Positions 51,561 through 60,158 of a stretch of DNA of 64,000 nucleotides are shown here, piece after piece. The notes beneath the pieces were generated by a model. The model was given only the letters and a program-made list of their open reading frames with translations. It was not told the DNA's origin and searched no databases. Source of the stretch: Longilinea sp964536805 (GTDB taxonomy: Bacteria > Chloroflexota > Anaerolineae > Anaerolineales > Anaerolineaceae); assembly GCA_964536805.1 (NCBI GenBank), contig CAZHYQ010000004.1:62001-126000 (forward strand). Direction: 5' to 3'. The position numbers were made by a program, and so were the translations under genes. Position 1 is the stretch's first letter. Each line of letters opens with the position of its first letter.

Positions 51561-53504
51561 ATGAATATTGAAGATCGCAATGGCACGACCGTAGTTCGCC
51601 GGACGGGGGAATACAAACCCAAACCTTCTTTTCATACCTGGTTGATTGGTCGTCCATTACAAACCGCGGATTCGGAACAGCAGACTATCGGCAAGTTCAT
51701 CGGTCTGGCTGTTTTTTCTTCTGACGCCATGTCGTCGGTTGCTTATGCACCGCAAGAAATGTTGATTGTTCTGGTAGCCGCTGGAACTGCAGGCTTTGCT
51801 TATTCCATTCCGCTGGCAATTGCCATTGTTGTTCTGTTGACAATTCTTACCTTATCCTACGAACAGACCATCCATGCCTACCCCAACGGCGGCGGCGCTT
51901 ATATCGTGTCTCGCGACAATTTGGGTGAAATTCCGGCATTAATTGCGGCTTCTGCATTGCTCACCGACTACATTCTGACTGTCGCAGTTTCCATATCGTC
52001 TGGCGTGGCACAGGTGGTTTCAGCACTCCCAAATCTGGAACCTTTCAGAGTATCGATCGCTGTCGGAATGGTTGTCTTCATCACGGTTGTCAATTTGCGC
52101 GGCATTAAGGAATCGGGCAGTACCTTTGCCATCCCATCCTACTTCTTTGTCTTCATGATGGTCTTGACGGTGGTCGTCGGACTTTTCCGTTACCTGGTCT
52201 TAGGATCTCTGGGTCACGTGGTCGATCCGCCGCAAGACTTGATGCGGGATCTCGTTCAGCCAATTACCATATTCTTGATTCTCAAAGCGTTTTCAAGTGG
52301 AACGACTGCCCTGACGGGGGTTGAAGCGATTTCCAATGGCATCACCGCGTTCAAAGAGCCGCGCAGCAAAAACGCTGGCACGACGTTAATCATGATGGCT
52401 TTTATCCTGGGATCCTTGATGCTTGGCATCACCTTCCTTTCCCATCAAATCGGGGTGATGCCCTCCGAAGAAGAAACAGTTATCTCGCAGTTGGTGCGAA
52501 CGGTCTTCGACGGACGCGGCGTTTTCTATCTGGCAGCCATTTTTTCCACCATGGTTATCCTAATGTTGGCCGCCAACACGGCTTTCGCCGGATTCCCCTG
52601 GCTGGCTGCCTTGACCGCCACTGATGGCTATCTGCCGCGCCAGTTGACTTACCGCGGCAGCCGCCTGGTTTATTCCCGCGGCATCATCATGTTGGCGTCG
52701 GCTGCAATCTTGCTGATTTTCGTTTTCCAGGCAAACGTTACGCGTTTGATTCCCCTGTATGCCATCGGCGTATTCCTGTCGTTTACTTTATCCCAATCCG
52801 GCATGGCGCGCCGCTGGTATAAAACCGGCAAATTGAAAGCGGGCGAGGAAGCGAAAGAGCGCGGTTCAATGCTTAAACATGACCCGCGTTGGTGGATTAA
52901 GATGATCATTAACGGTCTGGGCGCCGTTGTAACACTGGTGGTAACCCTGGTTTTTTCAATCACAAAGTTCACCAGCGGTGCTTATATCGTATTAATTTTG
53001 ATCCCTTTACTGGTTTTTGTTTTCCTGGCAATTCACCGGCACTATAAATCCATAGCAAAGAAACTCTCGCTTGATCATTATGGCGCGCCGCCGCACCTGT
53101 CGCGCAACCGCGTCATTCTGGCAGTGGCAGGGGTGCATCGGGGAACTCTGGCTGCCCTGCGATATGCCCGTACTTTGTCGGACGATATTACTGCGGTGCA
53201 TGTTTCCATCGACCCGTTGGAAGCTGAAAAACTCAAAGAAAAATGGGAAACCTGGGGCGATGGCATCCGATTGGTCATTCTCGAATCGCCGTATCGTTTA
53301 TTCCTTGAACCCATGCTTGAGTACATTGAAGACATTGATTCGCAGCGGCAACCCAATGATATTATTACGGTAGTCGTTCCACAGTTTGTGACCACCAATC
53401 TGGTGACCAATATGCTGCACATGCGCACCGCTGACACATTGCGCCATGTCTTATTAAACCGAAGGGGAATCGTGATTAACGAAGTTCCCTATCAGGTGGA
53501 TTGA
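51561..53504 (+). CDS. kimA: KimA-like APC-superfamily potassium transporter
   Basis: 647 residues. Twelve membrane helices in the APC fold with AVFSSDAMSSVAYAPQEMLI, YPNGGGAYIVSRDNLG, LLTDYILTVAVSISSGV and ALTGVEAISNGITAFKEP, as in Bacillus KimA (YdaO) and related permeases. A cytoplasmic universal-stress-like domain follows (about 510-647: VILAVAGVHRGTLAALRYA, PNDIITVVVPQF). KimA is a proton-coupled high-affinity potassium importer controlled by c-di-AMP. The two following genes encode TrkA-type proteins, which supports a potassium role and suggests they gate this permease. Confidence 0.85.
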   Translation: MNIEDRNGTTVVRRTGEYKPKPSFHTWLIGRPLQTADSEQQTIGKFIGLAVFSSDAMSSVAYAPQEMLIVLVAAGTAGFAYSIPLAIAIVVLLTILTLSYEQTIHAYPNGGGAYIVSRDNLGEIPALIAASALLTDYILTVAVSISSGVAQVVSALPNLEPFRVSIAVGMVVFITVVNLRGIKESGSTFAIPSYFFVFMMVLTVVVGLFRYLVLGSLGHVVDPPQDLMRDLVQPITIFLILKAFSSGTTALTGVEAISNGITAFKEPRSKNAGTTLIMMAFILGSLMLGITFLSHQIGVMPSEEETVISQLVRTVFDGRGVFYLAAIFSTMVILMLAANTAFAGFPWLAALTATDGYLPRQLTYRGSRLVYSRGIIMLASAAILLIFVFQANVTRLIPLYAIGVFLSFTLSQSGMARRWYKTGKLKAGEEAKERGSMLKHDPRWWIKMIINGLGAVVTLVVTLVFSITKFTSGAYIVLILIPLLVFVFLAIHRHYKSIAKKLSLDHYGAPPHLSRNRVILAVAGVHRGTLAALRYARTLSDDITAVHVSIDPLEAEKLKEKWETWGDGIRLVILESPYRLFLEPMLEYIEDIDSQRQPNDIITVVVPQFVTTNLVTNMLHMRTADTLRHVLLNRRGIVINEVPYQVD

Positions 53505-53525
53505 ATTTTTCTCGCGAGGTAATCA

Positions 53526-54173
53526 ATGAAGGTTATTGTCGTTGGATGTGGAAGAATGGGTGCCGAGCTGGCTTATCGGCTTTTCACACGGGGCCATGAC
53601 GTCGCCGTGATCGACACCAGTACGGCAGCCTTCAACCATTTGCCGGCAGATTTTCAGGGGCGATTTTACGAGGGCGATACGCTCAGTTATGACGTGCTGC
53701 ACCGGGCAGGAATTGAACAATGCGAGGCGCTGGCGGCAGTAACTGATTCGGATTCGTTGAACCTGGTCATTGCTCACACCGCCAAAACGAATTTTCATGT
53801 GAAGAACGTGGTTGCGCGTAATTATGATCCCTCCTGCCGGCAATTGTACGAGGTCTTTAATATCCAGGTTGTAAGCGCCACGGGTTGGGCTGCCCAACGC
53901 CTGGAGGAAATGATTTACCATTCGGAAATCCGGACCGTCTTTTCCGCTGGTAATGGCGAGGTGGAAGTGTACGAATTGAAAGTGCCAACCGAACTGGACG
54001 GCAAAACCCTTACAAGCCTGCTGGATGGGACCGAGACTGTAGCCGTTTCGCTCACCCGGGCTGGAAAATCCATTTTGCCGGCACCCGGATTGATCTTGCA
54101 AGAAAATGATATCGTCCATTTCAGCGCAACCTTGGATGGGATTACCGCGCTGCGCCAACGGGTCAATTTTTAG
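53526..54173 (+). CDS. trkA: TrkA-family potassium uptake regulator, copy 1
   Basis: 215 residues. RCK-N domain with the nucleotide motif VIVVGCGRMGAELAYRLF and the acidic residue in VAVIDTS that binds NAD or ADP/ATP ribose, then an RCK-C domain (about 140-215; YELKVPTELDGKTLTSLL, LILQENDIVHFSA). Such soluble subunits ring under a membrane potassium transporter and gate it by nucleotide binding, some through c-di-AMP at RCK-C. It is 21 bases after the transporter gene. Confidence 0.93.
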   Translation: MKVIVVGCGRMGAELAYRLFTRGHDVAVIDTSTAAFNHLPADFQGRFYEGDTLSYDVLHRAGIEQCEALAAVTDSDSLNLVIAHTAKTNFHVKNVVARNYDPSCRQLYEVFNIQVVSATGWAAQRLEEMIYHSEIRTVFSAGNGEVEVYELKVPTELDGKTLTSLLDGTETVAVSLTRAGKSILPAPGLILQENDIVHFSATLDGITALRQRVNF

Positions 54174-54202
54174 CTGCCGCTCGGGCAAACAAGGAGCAAA
54201 TT

Positions 54203-54868
54203 ATGTATGTCATTATTGCGGGCGGAGGCCGAACTGGAACTCAACTGGCGCGCCTGTTGATCAAACAGGAACACGAAGTTCATATCATCGAGACCCGCAA
54301 AGAGGTGCTCAACCGTTTGCACCGCGAGCTTCCAACTGAAATCATCTTTGAGGGCAACCCGGTTGACCCGATAATCCTGGAGCAGGCAGGCATTGAGCAT
54401 GCAAATGTACTGGCAGCCTGCACAACCAGCGACGAGATCAATCTGGTGCTATGTTACCTGGCGCGCCAGCGCTATCAGATAAACCGTACCATCGCCCGGG
54501 TCAATAATCCGCGCGATGCATGGTTATTTGACCAGAAATTCAATGTCGATGTGGCCGTCAACCAGGCTGATATTCTCTCAAGCCTGATTCAAGAAGAAAT
54601 GTCGATGGGCGACATGATGACGTTGTTGAAATTGCGCCGCGGAAATTATTCCCTGGTGGAGGAAAAGATCCCAGCCCAGGCGCGATCTGTGGGGAAGATG
54701 ATTAAAGATTTAAAACTGCCGGAGCATTGCGTGATCGCGGCGATTATCCGCAAGGGCGATGTGATTGTTCCGCGCGGCATAACAACCCTCGAGGCTGGTG
54801 ATGAAATTTTAGCGGTTACCGATCCGGATGGCGCAGTTGAATTGGCCGGGCTATTCTCGCCGGAATAA
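54203..54868 (+). CDS. trkA: TrkA-family potassium uptake regulator, copy 2
   Basis: 221 residues, paralogue of the preceding protein: MYVIIAGGGRTGTQLARLLI and VHIIETRKEV in RCK-N, and RCK-C with IPAQARSVGKMIKDLKLPE, VIAAIIRKGDVIVPRG and DEILAVTDPDG. A strong AAGGAG site precedes the ATG. Two different RCK proteins next to one membrane protein point to a heteromeric ring. It closes the operon; a weak hairpin follows before the rpmH promoter. Confidence 0.93.
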   Translation: MYVIIAGGGRTGTQLARLLIKQEHEVHIIETRKEVLNRLHRELPTEIIFEGNPVDPIILEQAGIEHANVLAACTTSDEINLVLCYLARQRYQINRTIARVNNPRDAWLFDQKFNVDVAVNQADILSSLIQEEMSMGDMMTLLKLRRGNYSLVEEKIPAQARSVGKMIKDLKLPEHCVIAAIIRKGDVIVPRGITTLEAGDEILAVTDPDGAVELAGLFSPE

Positions 54869-54896
54869 TAACTACCCTCATTCGCAAGGATCTAAG

Positions 54897-54918
54897 AGGG
54901 TCAGGTGTTTGACCCTTT
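54897..54918 (+). terminator. Weak hairpin after trkA, overlapping rpmH -35
   Basis: AGGGTCA (54897-54903) pairs with TGACCCT (54910-54916), followed by TT. The right arm contains the -35 element of the next promoter. Confidence 0.4.
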
Positions 54919-54937
54919 GCCATGATTACGGTATAAT
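54909..54937 (+). promoter_or_regulatory. Consensus promoter of rpmH
   Basis: TTGACC (54909-54914), 17 bases, TATAAT (54932-54937). One of the strongest promoters in the window, fitting a ribosomal protein gene. Confidence 0.75.
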
Positions 54938-54987
54938 TCGATTTCGGTATTTTGCCGGAACTCTATGGATGTTGAAAGGAAAGCGTA

Positions 54988-55161
54988 ATGTCAACGAAGC
55001 GGACATATCAACCAAAGATTCATCGCCGCCTGCGCGTGCACGGATTTCGCTCTCGTATGGCTACAGCCGATGGTCGTGAGGTCTTGAAGCGCCGACGCGC
55101 CAAAGGCCGCCACAAATTGACCGTCAGCATGAACAACCACGTCAAACGGATTCAATGGTAG
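54988..55161 (+). CDS. rpmH: 50S ribosomal protein bL34
   Basis: 57 residues: MSTKRTYQPKIHRRLRVHG then FRSRMATADGREVLKRRRAKGRH-type sequence, unmistakable bL34 of the large subunit. It has a GAAAGGA ribosome site. The last residues KRIQW extend the usual C-terminus slightly. It heads the conserved rpmH-rnpA-yidD-yidC-jag cluster that in many bacteria lies near the replication origin; no dnaA or origin is seen here. Confidence 0.95.
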   Translation: MSTKRTYQPKIHRRLRVHGFRSRMATADGREVLKRRRAKGRHKLTVSMNNHVKRIQW

Positions 55162-55253
55162 CCGAGCGCCAGGCTTGACCCGAAGGAACATCCAGGTTGA
55201 GCCAGGAATGGTAGGTCAGCGGCCGCGGTTTACAAACGCGGGCTGGTACATGA

Positions 55254-55628
55254 GTGAGAAGAAGGTTTCGATTAACCCGGTCAACCGATTTCAAGCGGGT
55301 GCGGCGCGTAGGGAAATCATATGCGCACCCGCTTGTTGTGTTGATTGTCGACCCGAATCCGGAGGGCGGACTGCGCATCGGAGTAACAGCAGGACGATCC
55401 GTTGGCAACGCTGTCTTGCGGAATCGGGCAAAACGACGCTTACGGGCAGCAGTCGATGGGCTGCTTTTAGAATTGGCACCGGGGAAAAATCTGATCCTTA
55501 TTGCACGTCCTGCCATCACTTTCGCCAACTTTTCAGAAATTTGCTCTGCGCTGGTGAAACTGGTGGTACGGGCAGGTTTGCTGCAGCCAAACGAGGAAAT
55601 TCATGATCGTACGCGAGCATCCCAATGA
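55254..55628 (+). CDS. rnpA: Ribonuclease P protein component
   Basis: 124 residues from a GTG at 55254 (MRRRFRLTRSTDFKRVR). The RNase P signature RNRAKRRLRAA and RIGVTAGRSVGNAV are present. It assists the RNase P RNA in maturing tRNA 5' ends. The gap to rpmH (92 bases) has no gene. It overlaps yidD by 26 bases. The last 20 residues (PNEEIHDRTRASQ) are beyond the family core. Confidence 0.93.
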   Translation: MRRRFRLTRSTDFKRVRRVGKSYAHPLVVLIVDPNPEGGLRIGVTAGRSVGNAVLRNRAKRRLRAAVDGLLLELAPGKNLILIARPAITFANFSEICSALVKLVVRAGLLQPNEEIHDRTRASQ

Positions 55629-55881
55629 ACCACGCTTGCGAGATTTACCCTTCACATTGCCAAACATCCCTCGCTTGATTTTGCTGGGCGCGATCCGCCT
55701 CTACCAGGCGACACTATCCCGTACACTTCCGCCGAACACCTGCCGGTTTTACCCCACCTGTTCTCATTATGGCTACCAGGCAATTTACAAGCACGGTGCC
55801 ATCAAAGGAACATGGTTGGCAATTTACCGATTTATCCGGTGCAACCCGTTCAACCCCGGCGGTTATGACCCAATTCCCTGA
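55603..55881 (+). CDS. yidD: Membrane protein insertion efficiency factor
   Basis: 92 residues with the family core ILLGAIRLYQATLSRTLPP, CRFYPTCSHYGYQAIYKHG and RFIRCNPFNPGGYDPIP, including the three conserved cysteines. YidD is a small amphipathic protein that aids YidC-dependent insertion. It starts inside the end of rnpA, a common arrangement. Confidence 0.94.
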   Translation: MIVREHPNEPRLRDLPFTLPNIPRLILLGAIRLYQATLSRTLPPNTCRFYPTCSHYGYQAIYKHGAIKGTWLAIYRFIRCNPFNPGGYDPIP

Positions 55882-55925
55882 AATGCTGCCGGTTAGAATG
55901 GGAAATAATTCCCGATTGAGAATCC

Positions 55926-56984
55926 ATGAAAGCTAAGTATACATTTACAATTTTGGTGTTGGTAATTGCTGCCATGCTGCTCACAGCCTGCGGTGGTGCA
56001 ATTCCCTCAAATTCATTTCCCGGCGTCACTGCGGTCGATGATGTGGTTTACCTCGCGAATGCCGGAGAAATTTACGCCATTCGCCTGGCGGATGGCGTTC
56101 TGGACTGGCAATATCCGGCTGAAAAAGCCGAAGCCGGGCGGACTTATTACGCTCCGCCAGTCATGGCAGGCGAGCGCCTGCTGGCGGGAGATTATCTAAA
56201 TTCCATGCATGCACTGGACCCAAAAACTGGAACGCAACAATGGACCTATGCCCTGGCCAAGCGATGGGTGGCAAGTCCGCTGGTGGTTGACAATGTCATT
56301 ATCGCCCCCAATGCTGACAAGAGTGTCTATGGTTTCAGCCTGGATGGAACCCTGTTATGGAAATTCGGTTCCACCGAAGTCTTCTGGGCGCAGCCTGCCA
56401 GCGATGGAAAGCTAGCCTATGTAGCCGGCATGGATCATTTCCTGTATGCGATACAACCACAGGATGGCAGTCTGGTGTGGAAAACGGATCTTGGAAGCGC
56501 AATGGCTTACCCTGCAGCAGTTGGGGAAGGCATTCTTTACCAGACGACCATTGCGAATGAGTTGGTTGCGCTCAAAGCTGACACGGGTAAAATTCTGTGG
56601 CGTTTCAAAACAGATGAAGCCGTCTGGATGCAACCTTTGTTGCGCGAAAACGTGCTCTATATGGGCGATGTCAAAGGCAACGTCTATGCGGTCGATGCCG
56701 TGTCTGGCACCCAGAAATGGAAACAAGCCCTTGGCGATGAACCCCTGATTGGGACGCCGGCCAAGCTTGAAAACGGTATGGTTTTTTCATCAGAAACCGG
56801 CAATATTATTTTGGTCGATTACAACGGCACAAAACAATGGAATCGTACCATCGAAGGCAAGCTCTACTCGGGTGTGGTGCTGGCTGGCGATACGATGTTG
56901 GTTGGAGTGACCAAGGGTAAGGTCACCCTGGTTGCCTTTGATCTAAGCGGCAACCAAAAGTGGTCGTACCCGCCTCAGAAATAG
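55926..56984 (+). CDS. PQQ-type beta-propeller lipoprotein
   Basis: 352 residues. Signal peptide with lipobox LLTAC, so a lipoprotein on the outer face. Seven or so PQQ-like propeller repeats: LADGVLDWQYP, MHALDPKTGTQQWTYAL, LYAIQPQDGSLVWKTDLG, LVALKADTGKILWRFKTD, VYAVDAVSGTQKWKQALG and NGTKQWNRTIEG. The fold matches BamB, the outer-membrane assembly lipoprotein, but this group is considered to lack the standard BAM pathway. Sitting between yidD and yidC, it may assist membrane-protein biogenesis; no catalytic site is seen. Confidence 0.88.
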   Translation: MKAKYTFTILVLVIAAMLLTACGGAIPSNSFPGVTAVDDVVYLANAGEIYAIRLADGVLDWQYPAEKAEAGRTYYAPPVMAGERLLAGDYLNSMHALDPKTGTQQWTYALAKRWVASPLVVDNVIIAPNADKSVYGFSLDGTLLWKFGSTEVFWAQPASDGKLAYVAGMDHFLYAIQPQDGSLVWKTDLGSAMAYPAAVGEGILYQTTIANELVALKADTGKILWRFKTDEAVWMQPLLRENVLYMGDVKGNVYAVDAVSGTQKWKQALGDEPLIGTPAKLENGMVFSSETGNIILVDYNGTKQWNRTIEGKLYSGVVLAGDTMLVGVTKGKVTLVAFDLSGNQKWSYPPQK

Positions 56985-56994
56985 GTAGGAAAAT

Positions 56995-57795
56995 ATGTGG
57001 GATGCGCTAATTATCACCCCTTTTATCAATGCACTTCTGTTTATCTACAACCTCGTAGGTAACTTTGGTGTCGCAATTATCCTGTTCACCATCCTGATTC
57101 GCCTGATCACCCATCCTTTGATGGTTTCGCAAATCAAAGGCAGCAAAGCCATGGCCGCAATGCAGCAAGATAAGCGCTGGATTGAAACGCAGGCAAAGTA
57201 TAAGGGCGATAAAGAAAAGCTGGCTGTGGAGCAGCAGAAATTGCTGAAGGAGCTGGGGGTCAACCCCTTTGCATCCTGTCTACCAACGCTCATCCAGTTC
57301 CCAATCATCATCGGTCTTTACCAGGCTGTCATTCAAGCCATGGCCGCGACGCCGCTGGAAATGATGAACCTGACCCGCCATATCTATCCGGCATTGCTCA
57401 AAGTCTCATCGCTGATTCCACTGCAAAACCACTTTTTGTGGATGGATCTGGGTACGCCTGAACGCTTGAACCTGCCGGGTATTCCCTTCGGCATTCCGAT
57501 CCTGGCCATCGTGGTTGCGGCAACGACTTATCTTCAATCCAAGATGATTACGCCGGCCGCGACAGGCAATGCCAGCGACCCGAACAACCAGGCTGCCATG
57601 ATGGGCAAAATGATGAACCTGTATATGCCTTTCTTAATGGGCTATATGGCGCTGACCCTGGCATCCGGGTTATCCATTTATTTCCTTACCTCCAACTTGA
57701 TTGGTATCGCCCAATATGGTTTGTTGGGGCAATTAAACCTGAAAAATCTTCTGCCGGGAAAAAAGGCGGATGATAAAAAGCCGAAAGGCAAGTAG
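56995..57795 (+). CDS. yidC: Membrane protein insertase YidC/Oxa1
   Basis: 266 residues, five membrane helices, the short Gram-positive-like form without the large periplasmic domain. Core sequence: NFGVAIILFTILIRLITHPLM, the helical hairpin around AAMQQDKRWIETQAKYKGDK, GVNPFASCLPTLIQFPIIIGL and LPGIPFGIPILAIVV. It inserts membrane proteins with or without SecYEG. A basic tail (KKADDKKPKGK) suits ribosome contact. Eleven bases after the propeller gene, 24 before jag. Confidence 0.95.
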   Translation: MWDALIITPFINALLFIYNLVGNFGVAIILFTILIRLITHPLMVSQIKGSKAMAAMQQDKRWIETQAKYKGDKEKLAVEQQKLLKELGVNPFASCLPTLIQFPIIIGLYQAVIQAMAATPLEMMNLTRHIYPALLKVSSLIPLQNHFLWMDLGTPERLNLPGIPFGIPILAIVVAATTYLQSKMITPAATGNASDPNNQAAMMGKMMNLYMPFLMGYMALTLASGLSIYFLTSNLIGIAQYGLLGQLNLKNLLPGKKADDKKPKGK

Positions 57796-57819
57796 GCTCA
57801 CCGAACATCGAGGCAGTGT

Positions 57820-58614
57820 ATGAGTCAGGAAAAAACCACGTTGGAAATCATTGCACCAACCGTTGACGAGGCGGTTGCTCGCGGCTTGAACCAGTTGGGG
57901 ATTGCGCGTGAATTGGTGGATGTGGAAGTGCTGGATACTGGCAGCCGCGGCTTGTTTGGACTTGGCAGCCGCCAGGCTCGCATCCGATTAAGCATCAAAA
58001 CCGCTGAATCACGCCCAGTGAGCCAACCGGAAAGCAGCGATACGCCTGTCAAACCGGTTAGCAAACCGGCCAACAAGCCGGTGACTAAACCGGCCAAACC
58101 AGAAAAAGAAGCCGAAGGATTTGTGCCGGGCGATTCTCAAGTCCTCAATTCTGCCAATGCAGTGGTAAGCGAGCTGCTCGAAAAAATGAGCATCAAGGCC
58201 ACTGTCAATTCAAGCTTTGTACAGGGCGACGGGGACGAAGATAATCCGATGGTGATGGTGGAAGTGCAGGGCGATGACCTGAGCATTCTGATTGGACGGC
58301 GCTCTGAAACGCTGAACGCGCTTCAATATATTGCCAGTCTGATCGTGTGCAAGGAAGTTGGCCACTGGGTTCCGCTCACAATTGATATCCAGGGTTACCG
58401 CCTACGCAGGGAGCGGCAATTGCGCCAGATGGCCCGCCGCATGGCCGAACAAGCCATTCACACCGGCCGCCGACAGGTATTGGAACCCATGCCCGCCAAC
58501 GAGCGCCGGATCATCCACCTGGAGCTACGCGACCATCCCTCTGTGATCACTGAAAGCACCGGCGAGGAACCAAACCGTAAAGTAACAATCGTATTAAAGA
58601 AACAAGGTTCATAG
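57820..58614 (+). CDS. khpB: Jag/KhpB RNA-binding protein
   Basis: 264 residues with the three Jag domains: Jag-N (TLEIIAPTVDEAVARGLNQL, GSRGLFGLGSRQAR), a Pro/Lys linker with repeats of NKPVTKPAKP, a KH domain (SILIGRRSETLNALQYIASL) and R3H (MARRMAEQAIHTGRRQVLEP, ERRIIHLELRDHPSV). KhpB pairs with KhpA to bind RNA and affects cell division and envelope growth in other bacteria. Last gene of the rpmH cluster, closed by a terminator. Confidence 0.93.
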   Translation: MSQEKTTLEIIAPTVDEAVARGLNQLGIARELVDVEVLDTGSRGLFGLGSRQARIRLSIKTAESRPVSQPESSDTPVKPVSKPANKPVTKPAKPEKEAEGFVPGDSQVLNSANAVVSELLEKMSIKATVNSSFVQGDGDEDNPMVMVEVQGDDLSILIGRRSETLNALQYIASLIVCKEVGHWVPLTIDIQGYRLRRERQLRQMARRMAEQAIHTGRRQVLEPMPANERRIIHLELRDHPSVITESTGEEPNRKVTIVLKKQGS

Positions 58615-58628
58615 TTTTCTTTTCTTAC

Positions 58629-58676
58629 GAAAAGGCGTTTCTTTTGAGCAGCCTCGAAAGAAACGCCTTTTTATTG
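58629..58676 (+). terminator. Rho-independent terminator after jag
   Basis: AAAAGGCGTTTCTTT (about 58630-58644) pairs with AAAGAAACGCCTTTT (about 58657-58671), loop of 12, then T-rich. Confidence 0.88.
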
Positions 58677-58730
58677 TCTTTTTCTCTGACAGGCTGTTTT
58701 TTCACTCTTTCAGCTTACCGGGTGACCGGG

Positions 58731-58736
58731 TAAAAT
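58731..58736 (+). promoter_or_regulatory. -10 box of the phosphorylase gene
   Basis: GGGTAAAATGAAA, hexamer TAAAAT, 70 bases before the ATG. It is one of several GGGTAAAAT boxes in the window. Confidence 0.4.
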
Positions 58737-58805
58737 GAAATAATCTCACCAGTAATAAATGGCTGCATTCTCCCAGGTTATTTCGGAGAAGGATTGGAGT
58801 TTCTA

Positions 58806-60113
58806 ATGCGTGCGGTAGACATCATCATTAAAAAACGCGAAGGCGGGGAACTGACCAGCGCTGAAATTGATTTCTTCATTGACGGTTTCACCCGCGGCGA
58901 AATCCCCGACTACCAGGCTGCTGCCTGGGCGATGGCAGTTCTGTTGTGCGGCATGACTGAGCGCGAAACCACCGATCTGACCATGGCCATGGCGCATTCT
59001 GGCGAAACCCTGGACTTGACTGGGGTTGTTCCCATCGCTGTCGATAAACATTCCACCGGCGGCGTTGGTGACAAGACCACCCTTGTGGTTGAACCAGTGG
59101 TTGCCTCATGCGGACTGCCGGTTGGAAAGATGTCGGGACGTGGGTTGGGTTTCTCGGGTGGAACCCTCGATAAGATGGAATCCATTCCGGGCTACCGGAC
59201 AAACCTGAGCCGCGAAGAGTTCATCGAACAACTGCGCACAGAGGGTTTGGTTCTAACCGGCCAAAGTGCGGATCTCGCGCCGGCTGACGGCAAGCTTTAC
59301 GCATTGAGAGATGTGACCGGTACGGTGCCATCCATTCCCTTGATTGCGTCCTCCATTATGAGTAAAAAGATCGCAGCTGGGGCGCAGGCCATCGTCTTGG
59401 ATGTCAAAATTGGTCTAGGCGCGTTTATGGAAGACCTGGCCGAGGGAAGAAAACTGGCGAAATTAATGGTCGCCATCGGCGCGCTGAGCGGGCGAAAGGT
59501 TGTTGCACTGCTTTCTGATATGAATCAGCCGCTTGGCTGCGCGGTTGGCAATGCCCTGGAAGTGCGCGAAGCCATTGACACATTACGCGGTCAAGGTCCG
59601 GAGGATTTCAGGGAGCATTGCCTGGTGGCGGCATCCCATATGCTGGTGGTCGGCAGAAAGGCCGCCAATCTTGAATCGGCACGCACCATGGTCGAAGCTG
59701 CGTTGGAAAGCGGACGGGCTTTTGAAAGTTTCCGCCGCCTGGTTGAAGCGCAGGGCGGCGATGTGCGCTATGTGGACGAGCCGGATCGTTTGCCAGTGGC
59801 GCCAATCATCGAGACGGTTTTAGCCCCCAAGGCAGGTTATCTTTTAGGCATCAATGCCCGCGAGGTCGGCGAGACATCCGTCGAATTAGGGGCAGGCCGG
59901 GCTCGCAAGGAAGATGCCATTGACCACGCGGTGGGTATAGAAATCCATCACAAAGTTGGCGACCGGATTGAGGCTGGCGAGCCATTATTTACCATCCACG
60001 CCAATGATGCAATCAAAATGGCAGCTGCAAAAACGAGATTATTGGCGGCGCACCAGTGGAGTACCGAAATGGTTCAGCCGCTGCCTTTGTTTTATGATGT
60101 GATTGGTGATTAA
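58806..60113 (+). CDS. pdp: Pyrimidine-nucleoside phosphorylase
   Basis: 435 residues from the ATG at 58806 (GGAG at 58796-58799). Class II nucleoside phosphorylase: SGETLDLTG region, DKHSTGGVGDKTTLVVEPV, KMSGRGLGFSGGTLDKMESI, LAPADGKLYALRDVTGTVPS and KKIAAGAQAIVLDVKIGLGAFM. Lys and Ser in these segments bind phosphate and base. It splits thymidine and uridine with phosphate to base and (deoxy)ribose 1-phosphate. The final residues form the PYNP-C domain (ARKEDAIDHAVGIEIHHKVG). It is followed by the ileS leader. Confidence 0.95.
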   Translation: MRAVDIIIKKREGGELTSAEIDFFIDGFTRGEIPDYQAAAWAMAVLLCGMTERETTDLTMAMAHSGETLDLTGVVPIAVDKHSTGGVGDKTTLVVEPVVASCGLPVGKMSGRGLGFSGGTLDKMESIPGYRTNLSREEFIEQLRTEGLVLTGQSADLAPADGKLYALRDVTGTVPSIPLIASSIMSKKIAAGAQAIVLDVKIGLGAFMEDLAEGRKLAKLMVAIGALSGRKVVALLSDMNQPLGCAVGNALEVREAIDTLRGQGPEDFREHCLVAASHMLVVGRKAANLESARTMVEAALESGRAFESFRRLVEAQGGDVRYVDEPDRLPVAPIIETVLAPKAGYLLGINAREVGETSVELGAGRARKEDAIDHAVGIEIHHKVGDRIEAGEPLFTIHANDAIKMAAAKTRLLAAHQWSTEMVQPLPLFYDVIGD

Positions 60114-60123
60114 AAACCACACA

Positions 60124-60152
60124 TTGACGAATGCACTCGATTGTGGCATAAT
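60124..60152 (+). promoter_or_regulatory. Promoter of the ileS T-box leader
   Basis: TTGACG (60124-60129), 17 bases, CATAAT (60147-60152); RNA would start near 60159. Confidence 0.65.
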
Positions 60153-60158
60153 TTTTTC

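Noticed and set aside
55175..55606. 143-codon plus-strand frame over rnpA
   Set aside because: It is the +1 frame shadow of rnpA, whose own frame contains the RNase P signature.
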